Shown here: one piece after another, positions 26,788 through 36,220 of the stretch
Layout of the letters: each line of letters starts with the position of its first letter
How positions within the stretch are numbered: position 1 is the stretch's first letter
Assembly: GCA_016745315.1 (NCBI GenBank)
Contig: CP066886.1
Coordinates: 3,534,501-3,598,500, forward strand
From: Arthrospira sp. PCC 9108
GTDB taxonomy: Bacteria; Cyanobacteriota; Cyanobacteriia; Cyanobacteriales; Microcoleaceae
Reading direction: 5' to 3'
DNA length: 64,000 nt
Position numbers and translations under genes: made by a program
The notes under the pieces: model-generated
Database searches by the model: none
The model's input: only the letters and a program-made list of their open reading frames with translations
What the model was told of the DNA's origin: nothing

Positions 26788-29214
26788 TTATTCCATCCCC
26801 TTAGATTGTACTTTTTCTAGGTCACGTTTGTGGCTGCGAATCATGGCATCCACCAAAGTCCTAACCGCTTCAGCCCATAAGTCTGCTTGCAGTTTAGTTT
26901 TCCCATTTTCGGTGATCGTTAAGCCTTTCGATAATTCATCAACATCCAATATTTGCCAGATTTTATTGAAATCTGTAACAAGATTTTTGATATCATCAAG
27001 GCTCTTTCCTGGCCATTTTTCTTTTCGGTTTTCGACTTTTTGAATTGCCTGAATCCACTGATTAACGGAATTTGACTTGTTTTGATCCGTCAATTTCCCC
27101 ATCACCGATCGCAATCCTCCTAATTGACTCATTGGGGGCTGACTGTCTTCGTCAGAAATGCTAATTCCGAGGATTTCTTGCCGTTTATTAGCCTCCGCAG
27201 CAATGGCGACAGCTTTGTTTTGAATCGCTTCTCGCCATGCCGCTGTTTCAATCATCCGAGCATAATCAAAAACTGCATTAGAAACTTTCTTGTTGTTACC
27301 AGAATTGGAGGACTTAGACAAAATGACTGAATTATTTTTGGTATCTTGGGATGCTTTATTCTTGCGCTTCAAATCCGACAGTTTTCTATTCAAAAGCGGG
27401 TCATTAAACAGAATTTGTCCGTACCCTTCCGCTCGGCGATCGCCTATTCCTTTTGCTTCTAATTCGGCGAGTTTTTGGGGAGCGATCGCGCCTTCTTTCA
27501 CATCATAAACGATACAACTTCCAGCTTGCCAACCCACCATCGAGGGACGAGGTAAACCCCAGCGAACCTGCCAAGATTCCGTCCGACGCTGACGCAGCAT
27601 CATTGATAATAAACCATCAATTTCACGTTCTTTTAGGTCTTCTGGTTTTAATCCCAACTCACCAGCCAAGGCATTTTTGAAATCATCAGGATCGACGGTT
27701 GGATTTAGTCGTTTTCCACGCATCAAAATATCAGAAACAAACCATACATAAAGGCTTGAATCACTTCCTGCCTGTTTTGTGATTTGTTCTGGAGACTCAA
27801 CCTCAATATTTATCGCGCCATATTGGTCTTTTTTAGATTGTCCAATCCGAGTGTTTCCGGCTAATTTCTGGAACCAGTTCTTATCTTTTCCAGCGAGATG
27901 TTTTTGGACACTATCGGGAATCCTCAACTCGGCTCGAAATGTGAGTCCGGCGGGAATCGCTTCGTAACTGTAAATGCCACCCACCTCGCGAGTCGGACGT
28001 TGAACTTCATCCTTGATGGTGTTGTGGGTGTACAACTCGAAATCAATTTTTTGGTATTTCGGTAATTCGGAATTATTCAATTGACCGATATAACCCCCCC
28101 GTTCGCCTTTTAATTGAGTGTCATTGGGTTCGGATTCTTGAAAACGGTTGTAAACTTTTTTACCTTTACCCAGGCCACCATCGACCTTTTTTCCAAACAA
28201 ACAAAATGGTGTTGGACGGCCCGCCACCTTATCAATTTCAATGGTGGCATTGGTAATAACGAGATGGTTTTGAGCGATCGCCTGACTGACATCGAGTGTG
28301 TCCCCGAGTTTTTTGTGCAGGTATCGCAACAGATACCGACCGGGAATATAATCGAGACATTCGACCACGTTTCCAACAGTTCGAGCGGGTAAAACTAGGG
28401 GCGATCGCGTTTTGATTTTGAGGGGAACTTTATACCAAATCTCCGTCTGTTGCAAGTTGGTTGTTGCTGTAGAACTCGGCAACTTGTCAGGTTTAACATC
28501 AGGACAGTCCTGTATACCGGCATGATTTTTCTGAAACCACTCCAGCCAATCTTTTTCTTTTTCATCAACTTTAATTTCACAGCTCCCGACTCCTCGGCGG
28601 CGTTTTCCTCCCAAGCGATCGACCATTTTTGCCCCCGCTATAAGCAGAGCATAACAAACTTGTTGAACCCTTTGCAGTTCTGTGTCTGTTATGGATGTCG
28701 TTTCCGAAAAATTGAGTTCAAACTCTGCGGTTAACAGGGCATCCATGCGAACCACTTCTTCAAAGCGGAGACAGTCCGGTTTTGCCGAACCCGTTTTGGC
28801 ATCAATGGAAACGCCAGGTTTGATAAATGCGATCGCCTGTTGCAGTTTGGGTTTTTCCCCCAAAGCATCTCTTAATGTGCGATCGAGATGTGCCGATCGA
28901 ATCGAGAGAGATGCGGGACGAGGTTCCTCTTCTATTACTCCTTTAGCCAAAGCAGGCTGATCGCCAAATAGAAAGTTAACCCAGTCGTTCCACTTTCCAG
29001 ACAAATCGCCATCTAACGCCTGGGCAACTTGTTCGCAGCCATCGCGCAAAATACCCGTCAATGTTTTCGCGGGAATGTAGGGTAAACCATCGGCATCCCG
29101 TTGCACGATGCTATCAATTTCACCTCGGCCGGAGCCGGAGCCAACGTGCCAATCACTTTTCATCGTGATGGTCAAAATCAAGTTTTGGGGTAAAGTTGGG
29201 ATTACGTTACTCAT
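26788..29214 (-). CDS. Type III-D Cas7-Cas5-Cas11 fusion (Csx10-like)
   Basis: An 808-residue multidomain RAMP. The N-terminal Cas7 domain has DWHVGSGSGRGEIDSIVQRD with LPYIPAKTLTGILRD (about 21-58). A second RAMP with LVLPARTVGNVVECLDYIPGRYLLRYL (about 275-300) corresponds to Cas5. The helical, charged last ~180 residues fit the Cas11 small subunit. This fusion is diagnostic of the III-Dv complex described in Synechocystis. Acidic D34/D40 lie where Cas7 cleaves target RNA. It lies 15 bases downstream of cas10 and 3 bases upstream of cas7-2x. Domain limits are estimates. Confidence 0.85.
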   Translation of the reverse strand: MSNVIPTLPQNLILTITMKSDWHVGSGSGRGEIDSIVQRDADGLPYIPAKTLTGILRDGCEQVAQALDGDLSGKWNDWVNFLFGDQPALAKGVIEEEPRPASLSIRSAHLDRTLRDALGEKPKLQQAIAFIKPGVSIDAKTGSAKPDCLRFEEVVRMDALLTAEFELNFSETTSITDTELQRVQQVCYALLIAGAKMVDRLGGKRRRGVGSCEIKVDEKEKDWLEWFQKNHAGIQDCPDVKPDKLPSSTATTNLQQTEIWYKVPLKIKTRSPLVLPARTVGNVVECLDYIPGRYLLRYLHKKLGDTLDVSQAIAQNHLVITNATIEIDKVAGRPTPFCLFGKKVDGGLGKGKKVYNRFQESEPNDTQLKGERGGYIGQLNNSELPKYQKIDFELYTHNTIKDEVQRPTREVGGIYSYEAIPAGLTFRAELRIPDSVQKHLAGKDKNWFQKLAGNTRIGQSKKDQYGAINIEVESPEQITKQAGSDSSLYVWFVSDILMRGKRLNPTVDPDDFKNALAGELGLKPEDLKEREIDGLLSMMLRQRRTESWQVRWGLPRPSMVGWQAGSCIVYDVKEGAIAPQKLAELEAKGIGDRRAEGYGQILFNDPLLNRKLSDLKRKNKASQDTKNNSVILSKSSNSGNNKKVSNAVFDYARMIETAAWREAIQNKAVAIAAEANKRQEILGISISDEDSQPPMSQLGGLRSVMGKLTDQNKSNSVNQWIQAIQKVENRKEKWPGKSLDDIKNLVTDFNKIWQILDVDELSKGLTITENGKTKLQADLWAEAVRTLVDAMIRSHKRDLEKVQSKGME

Positions 29215-29229
29215 TGAAAATTCTCCATT

Positions 29230-30951
29230 TTACTGTTCCGAGGGATTGGTTTGCTCGTTTTTCAAAAAGTCTTTGGCATCGAGAGCATCGAGAAACGACG
29301 TGATGTAAATCGGGCGATTTCCCTGCTTATCTTGGCTCTCGTAGAAAAGCGATTTATTGTCCTCACTCTCAGCAAAATCATCGAGGTTATATCGCTGTCG
29401 GATTAGCGCATATTGAGCGTCTGCTTCATCTTTACCAATAAACAAAGCGGTACGGATAGCATGGCTTTGACTGCTAGAAATAGGGGGGCGATCGCTGTTT
29501 TCTGGATCTTTGCGATTGAGTGAATCAACACGATTTTTCAACCGTTCCCACTCATGCTGTTTCGCCCAATCATAACCCTCTGCTGACTGAAGGTCATCCA
29601 TGTCACTAACAATATAGGGGCGATTATAGAGCAGGGTATTTGAAGCAGATTTAAGGTTCTTGCGAATGCTGTCGAACTCGATACCGCTGGTGTCATAAAG
29701 AATGTGGAAATCAATCGCCGAACATGGAAATGGCGTTTGACTATTCGAGTTCGGTTTGGTGACTTTGTGTTTCACATCTTTTGCGGATTTAATAAGGCTA
29801 TCGGCCAGTTCATAAGCAACCGAGAAGGGAAAATGTCGCTTGACAATCGAAATTCCCGCACAGGCAGAAAGGCGATTCACCTGAAAAGCAGTTTGAGCCA
29901 CTTGAGCGATGTGTGATTTTGCTTGAGTTTGCTTTTCAAATTCTTGTAAAAAAACTCGCGTAAATTCGAGGGCGTGATGGCCATCACACACCACCGTCAA
30001 ATCGTCGCCACCCACAATTAATGGCACGAGAGGCAAGTTTCCGTTTTTGGAGGGCAGCACCTCGATTGCCTGTTTAAAAGCTGCTTCGGTACATTCATCA
30101 AGTTCGAGGGAAAAATTTCGATACTTGTGAATATAAGCGCGATTGCTTTTATCGTTGCCGATATAATCTTCAAAATTCAAGAAAATTTGTCCCAATCCAT
30201 TACCATCGGCATGAACGATCGCCAACCAAGATGTTTCTTCCCGCTCGAACAGCTTTTCTAGTTTGTTGATGTCTCCCATGAGCCGTGAATCCAGGTTTTG
30301 CAAACGCTCGATTGCTTTTGTAGAGGCTTTCCGTTTGACATCACTCACCTTAGAAATAGGAATGAGCTGGTTTTCGGGGTTTTTATCAAGTTTTGAAGCC
30401 GGCAAACCACTCACTGCACAGTCGGCTATAATCGGAAGCCGAAGAAAGCGAGATTCTGGAGACGGACGGCGCGATCGCGTTTTTTCAAAACATTTGTGAA
30501 CTGCGCGAATTGCTTCAGCGAGACTGTTTTTTGCTTGCCAATTATCAACCGGGACAAACACACCGGCAATATCTAAACCTGGTGCTTCTATCAGTGCTTT
30601 TTTCGTGATGCTGCTGATAATTTCCCGTGCTTTATCTGCGTCTTTAGTTAATATCAGAGCTTTTCCTGAAGTGGCGATGATAATTTCGGCTTGGCACTCA
30701 TTTTTTTCAATGGGTGGATTTTTCTTCTCATCGCAGAGCATCTCCCGTAAGCGTTGAGAATTTGTCCAAACAGACAACGGTTGCATCTGATTTACTTTGG
30801 CAACGGCTTCGAGAATCCATTGAGTTCCCGCTCGATATGTCACCTCAGACGCGCCAATATTTTCTTTGAGTTTGTTAGTCGAAAATATGAAACTCTGATT
30901 ACCAGAGGTTTCTATTAAAACGAGATAATAGGTAGAGTCTAGTTGAGTCAT
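29230..30951 (-). CDS. cas10: Type III-D Cas10 with intact GGDD cyclase motif
   Basis: Large signalling subunit of the III-D effector, about 573 residues. The N-terminus YLVLIETSGNQSFIFSTNKL is the first palm-like motif; VHADGNGLGQIF is a metal-binding segment. The cyclase motif GGDD (LIVGGDDLTVV) is intact at about 314-317, so cyclic oligoadenylate synthesis is expected, matching the two CARF genes downstream. No HD nuclease motif is seen. I chose the ATG at 30951 (AGGA 9 bases upstream) over an in-frame TTG three codons earlier. It is the first gene of the operon, just downstream of element A. Confidence 0.9.
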   Translation of the reverse strand: MTQLDSTYYLVLIETSGNQSFIFSTNKLKENIGASEVTYRAGTQWILEAVAKVNQMQPLSVWTNSQRLREMLCDEKKNPPIEKNECQAEIIIATSGKALILTKDADKAREIISSITKKALIEAPGLDIAGVFVPVDNWQAKNSLAEAIRAVHKCFEKTRSRRPSPESRFLRLPIIADCAVSGLPASKLDKNPENQLIPISKVSDVKRKASTKAIERLQNLDSRLMGDINKLEKLFEREETSWLAIVHADGNGLGQIFLNFEDYIGNDKSNRAYIHKYRNFSLELDECTEAAFKQAIEVLPSKNGNLPLVPLIVGGDDLTVVCDGHHALEFTRVFLQEFEKQTQAKSHIAQVAQTAFQVNRLSACAGISIVKRHFPFSVAYELADSLIKSAKDVKHKVTKPNSNSQTPFPCSAIDFHILYDTSGIEFDSIRKNLKSASNTLLYNRPYIVSDMDDLQSAEGYDWAKQHEWERLKNRVDSLNRKDPENSDRPPISSSQSHAIRTALFIGKDEADAQYALIRQRYNLDDFAESEDNKSLFYESQDKQGNRPIYITSFLDALDAKDFLKNEQTNPSEQ

Positions 30952-31053
30952 TATTGTCAATCCTAATCATTTTATATCGCTGTATTGATGTCACTTAAAA
31001 CTAGCTAAAATTATGATCTTCGTAGTCAGGTTAGCCAGTATGGCAGCCTGCTC

Positions 31054-31476
31054 GCCTCTCCCCACGCGAAAGCCCCAAAAAAGGCTGCTACAAAATGTGG
31101 GTTGATAGAACCTACAACCCTTGCGGTGAGGCATTTTTATTATTTTAAACTTAATGATTAAACACCATAAACTATTCCCTTATTATTAAACAAAAATGTA
31201 GCTTTTGACTGTAAATTTTTCTAAAGGTTATCCTCCCATTTCAGTTATCCTCCCTTAGAGATGGCCATCGTCTAGGGAGATCATCTATCTACCTATCAGC
31301 AGCAACCGATAAATTTACGCAAATTTAGAAAAATTTAATTTATCAATTACCTCTAATGTCAGTGTAGAAGCCATTTACAGCGGCGATCGCCCCCACTTGG
31401 GAGCCCCTTCAATTCCAGATGTTCAGAAATACTCAACCCTATTCAGTATAACCATCGCTGGAAGGGCCCCCTTCCA
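31054..31476 (-). promoter_or_regulatory. Shared upstream element, copy A (ahead of the III-D operon)
   Basis: A 423-bp non-coding sequence whose core (about 31166-31435) is nearly identical to copy C and clearly related to copy B. It contains a GTTATCCTCC direct repeat, the palindrome GATGGCCATC, an AT-rich stretch with AAATTTACGCAAATTT, a hairpin at 31099-31120 followed on the minus strand by a T6 tract, and a GGAAGGGCCCCCTTCC palindrome at 31460-31475 that may also terminate the kinase gene. It ends about 100 bases before the cas10 start. Promoter or leader function is inferred from its position ahead of three operons. Confidence 0.75.
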
Positions 31477-31480
31477 TCCC

Positions 31481-33601
31481 TTATAATGGCAAATTTATAG
31501 CCTGAAACTTGGATCGCAAATCTTGGGCTTGCTGGGGGTCTTGGCGATCGTACAGTGTCACAGCCTGACGATAGGCTGCTAAGACCTCCCGGGGCGATTT
31601 AACTTGACCGTCTGTGGTTCGCAAATTCAACAAAACCCAGCCCAGATTTCGATAAGCTGCCGCCAAATTGCGATCGCATTTAACCGATTCTGCCAAATAA
31701 GTGTTGGCTTGCTGCCACTGACCAATCACAGCTAATACCGTCCCTAAACGATAACAAATCCAAGCATCTTTGGGTTGTTTTTGATATATTTTATTATACC
31801 AATCAGCAGCTTTTTGGAAATCTCCCAGATGTTCATAAATTAAACCTCCATTTTTCATCACCCAATCGGGTATTTCCTGACACTGACTTGCTAACTTGAG
31901 ACTTTGACGACAAGATACATGATCACTTTTACGGTACTCATACCATGCTTTAAATCCTAAAGCCAAGGCATTATTGGGGACTTGTTGAGTGAAGGCTTGC
32001 AGTCGCCGTGTTATGTCACCAGACTTGTTGCTTGTCACTCGTTCTAAAGCCGCAATTGTGAGCGGATAAAGCCAGGATTTTAGGGCGATCGCCACCGAGG
32101 AGGGCTGCTGCTGAGATTTAAAAATTCCCTGGGTTCCCGCCTGAACTACGATTTTCCACTGGCGAAGATGGAAAGATATCCAAGCCTTAACCCCCAGAGC
32201 AAAACTAGAATTAGGATCTAGGTTTAATGCTTGTTGAATTGTCTGATCCGCTTTTTGCCAGTTTCCCTCTTTTCCCAATGCCCAACCTAGGTTAGTGTGC
32301 ATCCAGGCTTGTTTTGGACTAAGTTTAATGCCATGCTGTAATTGTTGAATCGCTTGTTTCCACTGCTGGCTACGACAGCTAACTAACCCCAAAATGCCAT
32401 AAATTCGACCGTCTTGGGGTTTAATTTTCTGGGCTTTTCTGGCAATACTATCAGCGCGATCGCTATGATGATATAATAATATAATCGCCAATTCTATGAG
32501 GGCTTCGGCGTTGTCTTGTTCTTGAGTTAAACAATTTTGATAGGCGGTGACAGCATCGGTTAACTTGCCTTTTTTAACCAAAGTTTTGGCGGTTTGATGA
32601 AGGGGAGAAATCAGTTTACCATCCAGGGCATCGATAAAATCTTGGGCGGTTTGTATGCGTTCATTTACCCGAAATTTTAACCCTGTTAATATTACCTTTT
32701 GAATGTAGGGGCTAATATTAGGGTTGAGTTGTCGGGGCGGAACTAGAGGATCGGGTAAGTTATGAGAAATAGCTTGGGCGCGATCGGCTGAGTCGGCGGG
32801 TAATTTTCCTGTTAATAATTCGTAGATAGAAGCACACAGGGCATAAATATCAGTGGAGGGATAGCGTCTGGCTTGGCAAGAATACTGCTCAAATGGGGCG
32901 TATCCTCGGCTTAAAATTACGGTCATATCTCCGGTTTTTCCAGCGATAAATTCTCGGGTGGTTCCAAAATCAATTAAAACGACACGATCGCCACTGCCAA
33001 TCATAATATTTTCGGGCTTAATATCTCTATGCAATAAATTGTGCTGGTGAATAATTATGAGTGCTTCCGCGACGGTTTTGGCATACTTAATCACTAGAGG
33101 CTCATCTAGGGGTTGGTGATTATTCAATAACAGATTGGATAGAGTTGAACCCTCTATAAACTCCATCACCATATAAATAGTTGAATTTTCTTCAAAGCAA
33201 TCATAAACTTTAGCAATATGAGGAGATTTACAACGACTTAAATAAATAGCTTCTAATTTGAACTGATGAAGTTGTTTGTTTCGATCAACCGGGGTAATTG
33301 AGAATGGCCAGAGTACAGATTTGCCTTGTCTGCATCCATTTTCTGGCCACAATTCTTTGATGGCTACAGTAGTAGAATTAGCGCAGTAAATCCCTTTGTA
33401 TGTAATCCCAAAACCGCCTTGACTGATAAATTTTTTGATTTGGTATTTGCCCTGTTTTAGCCATGTACCTGTGGGTAAATACAGTCCTGAGTGAGTGGGA
33501 GTAGTAGTGGTGCTAGTGGCAGTTAAAGTAGCCCCGCAAACGATGCATAAGCGATCGCCTGGGCTGTTGTCATAGGCACATGATGGACAAATGTTACTCA
33601 T
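31481..33601 (-). CDS. Serine/threonine protein kinase with zinc ribbon and TPR repeats
   Basis: A 706-residue kinase. Residues 1-26 are a zinc ribbon (CPSCAYDN ... CIVCGATL). The kinase domain (about 50-325) is complete: glycine loop ISQGGFGITYKG, VAIKELWP, catalytic HRDIKPEN with D193, and DFG with D211, then GYAPFEQY. Residues about 340-700 are tetratricopeptide repeats for protein binding. This Hanks-type, 4-Cys architecture is common in cyanobacteria. It is the last gene of a 20-kb leftward cluster and would phosphorylate targets read by the FHA protein and reversed by the PP2C enzyme upstream. Confidence 0.93.
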   Translation of the reverse strand: MSNICPSCAYDNSPGDRLCIVCGATLTATSTTTTPTHSGLYLPTGTWLKQGKYQIKKFISQGGFGITYKGIYCANSTTVAIKELWPENGCRQGKSVLWPFSITPVDRNKQLHQFKLEAIYLSRCKSPHIAKVYDCFEENSTIYMVMEFIEGSTLSNLLLNNHQPLDEPLVIKYAKTVAEALIIIHQHNLLHRDIKPENIMIGSGDRVVLIDFGTTREFIAGKTGDMTVILSRGYAPFEQYSCQARRYPSTDIYALCASIYELLTGKLPADSADRAQAISHNLPDPLVPPRQLNPNISPYIQKVILTGLKFRVNERIQTAQDFIDALDGKLISPLHQTAKTLVKKGKLTDAVTAYQNCLTQEQDNAEALIELAIILLYHHSDRADSIARKAQKIKPQDGRIYGILGLVSCRSQQWKQAIQQLQHGIKLSPKQAWMHTNLGWALGKEGNWQKADQTIQQALNLDPNSSFALGVKAWISFHLRQWKIVVQAGTQGIFKSQQQPSSVAIALKSWLYPLTIAALERVTSNKSGDITRRLQAFTQQVPNNALALGFKAWYEYRKSDHVSCRQSLKLASQCQEIPDWVMKNGGLIYEHLGDFQKAADWYNKIYQKQPKDAWICYRLGTVLAVIGQWQQANTYLAESVKCDRNLAAAYRNLGWVLLNLRTTDGQVKSPREVLAAYRQAVTLYDRQDPQQAQDLRSKFQAINLPL

Positions 33602-33647
33602 AATTAGTTACTGTAAATTAAATTAAGGTTTTTCATGATGACTCAAC

Positions 33648-35543
33648 TCAATTAAAGTTAACAGCAATGGGAGTAATACTACATCGTAATGCCAACAAAG
33701 TCGCGTTATCGGGTGCGCCTCGTTGTAGCACTAACTTAATTGCTTCATTAACAGCAGTTTGCAATGGTTGAGATGGGCTAAAAATTTCGATAAATTCCTC
33801 ATTACTAATTAAATCCCAGACTCCATCGGAACATAACAAAATTAGATCGCCATCTTGCAATTGAATATCGCTTTTCGTTTGCACGTAACCCGGGGAAAGA
33901 TTGGGTTTCGAGCCCAAGGATTTAGTCAAAACATTGCGATCGGGATGTTCGAGGCTTTCTTCAGCGGAAATTTGACCGCTGGCGACCAGCAGCGCCACCA
34001 AAGAATGATCCTCACTCAACTGCTCAATTTTGCCGTCACTCACCCGATAAATGCGACTATCACCCACATGAGCGATCGCCAATTTTCGGGACTCTATCAA
34101 GGCTAAACTTAACGTAGTTCCGCCATTATTTACCGCCTCAGATACCGCCGAGTTAGCGCGATCAACAATAGAAATTAACCACTGGCTGCTGTTTTTTGAA
34201 ATATTTTCTTCTTCCTGGCGAAATCCATCAATAACCGTTTTCACCGCCAAACGACTGGCCACCTCACCCGCCGCCATTCCTCCCATACCATCCGCCAAAG
34301 CTGCTAAAATCACCTGGTCAGATGCTCCTTGATTAATTTGAGCAATTCCGTAGCTATCTTCATTTTGGAGTCGTCGGGGAGACAGTCCCAGGGTAGATTC
34401 ACTGGCGATTTCCCAATTGACGCGATCGCCCCTCAAGATTTTGCGAGTTTCTATAACTAAACTCCGCAGTTGTGACAAGGAAAAACGCTCATCAGGAACC
34501 ACAGATAATGAGGTGGTTAGCAGTTGTGAAACATGGGGAATATAGCAATTTTTAACATCCAGAATATCGCCTTCTGGATGTCGTCCATACAACCCATGAT
34601 ACAGTACAGCACCAATGGTATAAACGCTGCTTTTTTCACTAGGAATAGGATGGGATGCTAGTTCGGGGGCACAGTAATTTCCCATGACTCCAGAACTCAT
34701 TGGGGTGTCTTCTGGGTAAACGCCAGTTAGGTCAAAACAGCGAATGGGTTGACCGATTTCTAACAAATCTGGGTCGATGTCGATCGCACACCAGTGACGT
34801 TGATGGAAATACCAAAATAATTGACAAATTGGCGTGATCGCTTTTAAAACTTCCAGGGTGTTCGGAGTATTTTTTAACCACTGACTTAATACCCGATCAG
34901 GATGGGGAAATTCGGTCAATACCAATAGGCGATCGCCTTCATCACCCGCTAGATTTTCTTCAGGATAATATTCGGGTTCCAGGTAATTTTCTCCCTCATC
35001 TGTCTCCGGATCAGAGCCTTCATATAAATCTTGATTATCCGTGATATTTTCCGCCGTATTTTCTGGGGTCTGATTTTCTTGGTTTTCGGTTATGCTTTCT
35101 GCTGTATCTTCGGCGGTTTCTGTTTCATTTGTTAACTGCTCTATATCCTCCGAATTTTCGGGGATTTCCACAGACTCATCAGGACTCGATAAAGTCGATA
35201 ATTCGTGGTCTTGATGGGCAGTTAATTCCGGGGTGATATGGTCAGCTTCGATGGTTTCTTCTGTCGAGGGTTCTTGCACAATTTCAGACAGATCAGGAAC
35301 CGTGATGTTAGCGAGTAGGGGTGCAACTAAACTATAATCCGCCAAAGTTTCCCGCAATTGTAGCTCTTGTTGTAACAAACCCGTTGCCGAACCCACTCGC
35401 AAAAGTCCCAGTTGAGGATGTTCACTATCTGCATTTTCCAGACTTACTTTAAAATAGTGAATGCGATCGTTGCGTTGACCCAGGTTGGCGGCAACTCTTA
35501 CCACAAAATCTCCGATTTGTAAACAGGTATTTTCTGAAATCAC
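33648..35543 (-). CDS. PP2C-type protein phosphatase with pseudokinase-like domain
   Basis: A 631-residue protein. The C-terminal third (about 380-625) is a PP2C phosphatase with metal-binding residues intact: NEDSYGI, LADGMGGMAAGE (D418), AHVGDSRIYR, LCSDGVWDL and APDNATL. Residues about 200-365 look like a protein kinase lobe that lost catalysis: HWCAIDIDP replaces HRD-type residues and FDLTG the DFG, followed by GNYCAPELA and YTIGAVLYHGLYGRHP. A Glu-rich linker lies at 95-200. It lies 46 bases upstream of the kinase gene, so the pair likely sets phosphorylation of the locus. Confidence 0.9.
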   Translation of the reverse strand: MISENTCLQIGDFVVRVAANLGQRNDRIHYFKVSLENADSEHPQLGLLRVGSATGLLQQELQLRETLADYSLVAPLLANITVPDLSEIVQEPSTEETIEADHITPELTAHQDHELSTLSSPDESVEIPENSEDIEQLTNETETAEDTAESITENQENQTPENTAENITDNQDLYEGSDPETDEGENYLEPEYYPEENLAGDEGDRLLVLTEFPHPDRVLSQWLKNTPNTLEVLKAITPICQLFWYFHQRHWCAIDIDPDLLEIGQPIRCFDLTGVYPEDTPMSSGVMGNYCAPELASHPIPSEKSSVYTIGAVLYHGLYGRHPEGDILDVKNCYIPHVSQLLTTSLSVVPDERFSLSQLRSLVIETRKILRGDRVNWEIASESTLGLSPRRLQNEDSYGIAQINQGASDQVILAALADGMGGMAAGEVASRLAVKTVIDGFRQEEENISKNSSQWLISIVDRANSAVSEAVNNGGTTLSLALIESRKLAIAHVGDSRIYRVSDGKIEQLSEDHSLVALLVASGQISAEESLEHPDRNVLTKSLGSKPNLSPGYVQTKSDIQLQDGDLILLCSDGVWDLISNEEFIEIFSPSQPLQTAVNEAIKLVLQRGAPDNATLLALRCSITPIAVNFN

Positions 35544-35621
35544 GAGCCCATTTAATCATCCGTATAAGTTGAACCATAAGACAGGAGATAATCCCAGTTT
35601 TTTATCTCCTAATTGAGTCAA

Positions 35622-36170
35622 TTAAAACTCAGAATCTGCCCACACAAACTGAACTTTTCCAAAAGCCACCTCATCACCGGGATTAAGACAAGTTGGGCTA
35701 GTAATCCTTGCTCCGAAGCGACTTTGACCCTTTGGTTTAATGAAAATCCCATTAGTTGAACCCAAGTCTTTAATCATCCAATTACCCGCTTCCGGGTAAA
35801 TTTCTCCGTGATGGCGCGATACCGTTTCTCCCCCGGCAAAGTTTTCTAAATCGATATCCACCGGCCCCATATCCGGGTCAAAAACTCCCACCAGTGCCAC
35901 ACCATCTAAACGAAATTCAGGTTGAGGTGCGTTAGCTTGTTTGGCGACCAGACGCGCAGTGGTAGCCGTAGGAAAAGTGAGGGGTTCGTTTTTGGGGAAA
36001 AGATCGACTTCCTCAAAGGGAGTGAAGGGAAAAAGTTCGGGGCTGGAATTACTGACGGTATCAGAGGGGGCGGGCACAGATGTGGCAGTGTTCAATTCTG
36101 TACCACAGACCTCGCAGAATTCGGCATCATCCAGGTTATCATAGCTACAGCTTGGACAAGTAATAGACAT
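35622..36170 (-). CDS. FHA-domain protein with zinc ribbon
   Basis: A 182-residue adaptor. Residues 1-25 form a zinc ribbon (CPSCSYDN ... CEVCGTEL) like that of the kinase. The C-terminal ~95 residues are an FHA domain that binds phosphothreonine: TVSRHHGEIY, WMIKDLGSTNGIFI and PGDEVAFGKVQFVW. A Pro/Ser/Thr-rich linker joins them. It likely docks on proteins phosphorylated by the kinase two genes downstream. It lies 78 bases upstream of the phosphatase gene. Confidence 0.92.
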   Translation of the reverse strand: MSITCPSCSYDNLDDAEFCEVCGTELNTATSVPAPSDTVSNSSPELFPFTPFEEVDLFPKNEPLTFPTATTARLVAKQANAPQPEFRLDGVALVGVFDPDMGPVDIDLENFAGGETVSRHHGEIYPEAGNWMIKDLGSTNGIFIKPKGQSRFGARITSPTCLNPGDEVAFGKVQFVWADSEF

Positions 36171-36220
36171 GATTTTATCTCCTAATAAAGGGCTAATATT
36201 TTAGTGAGAGTTGGAATCAT

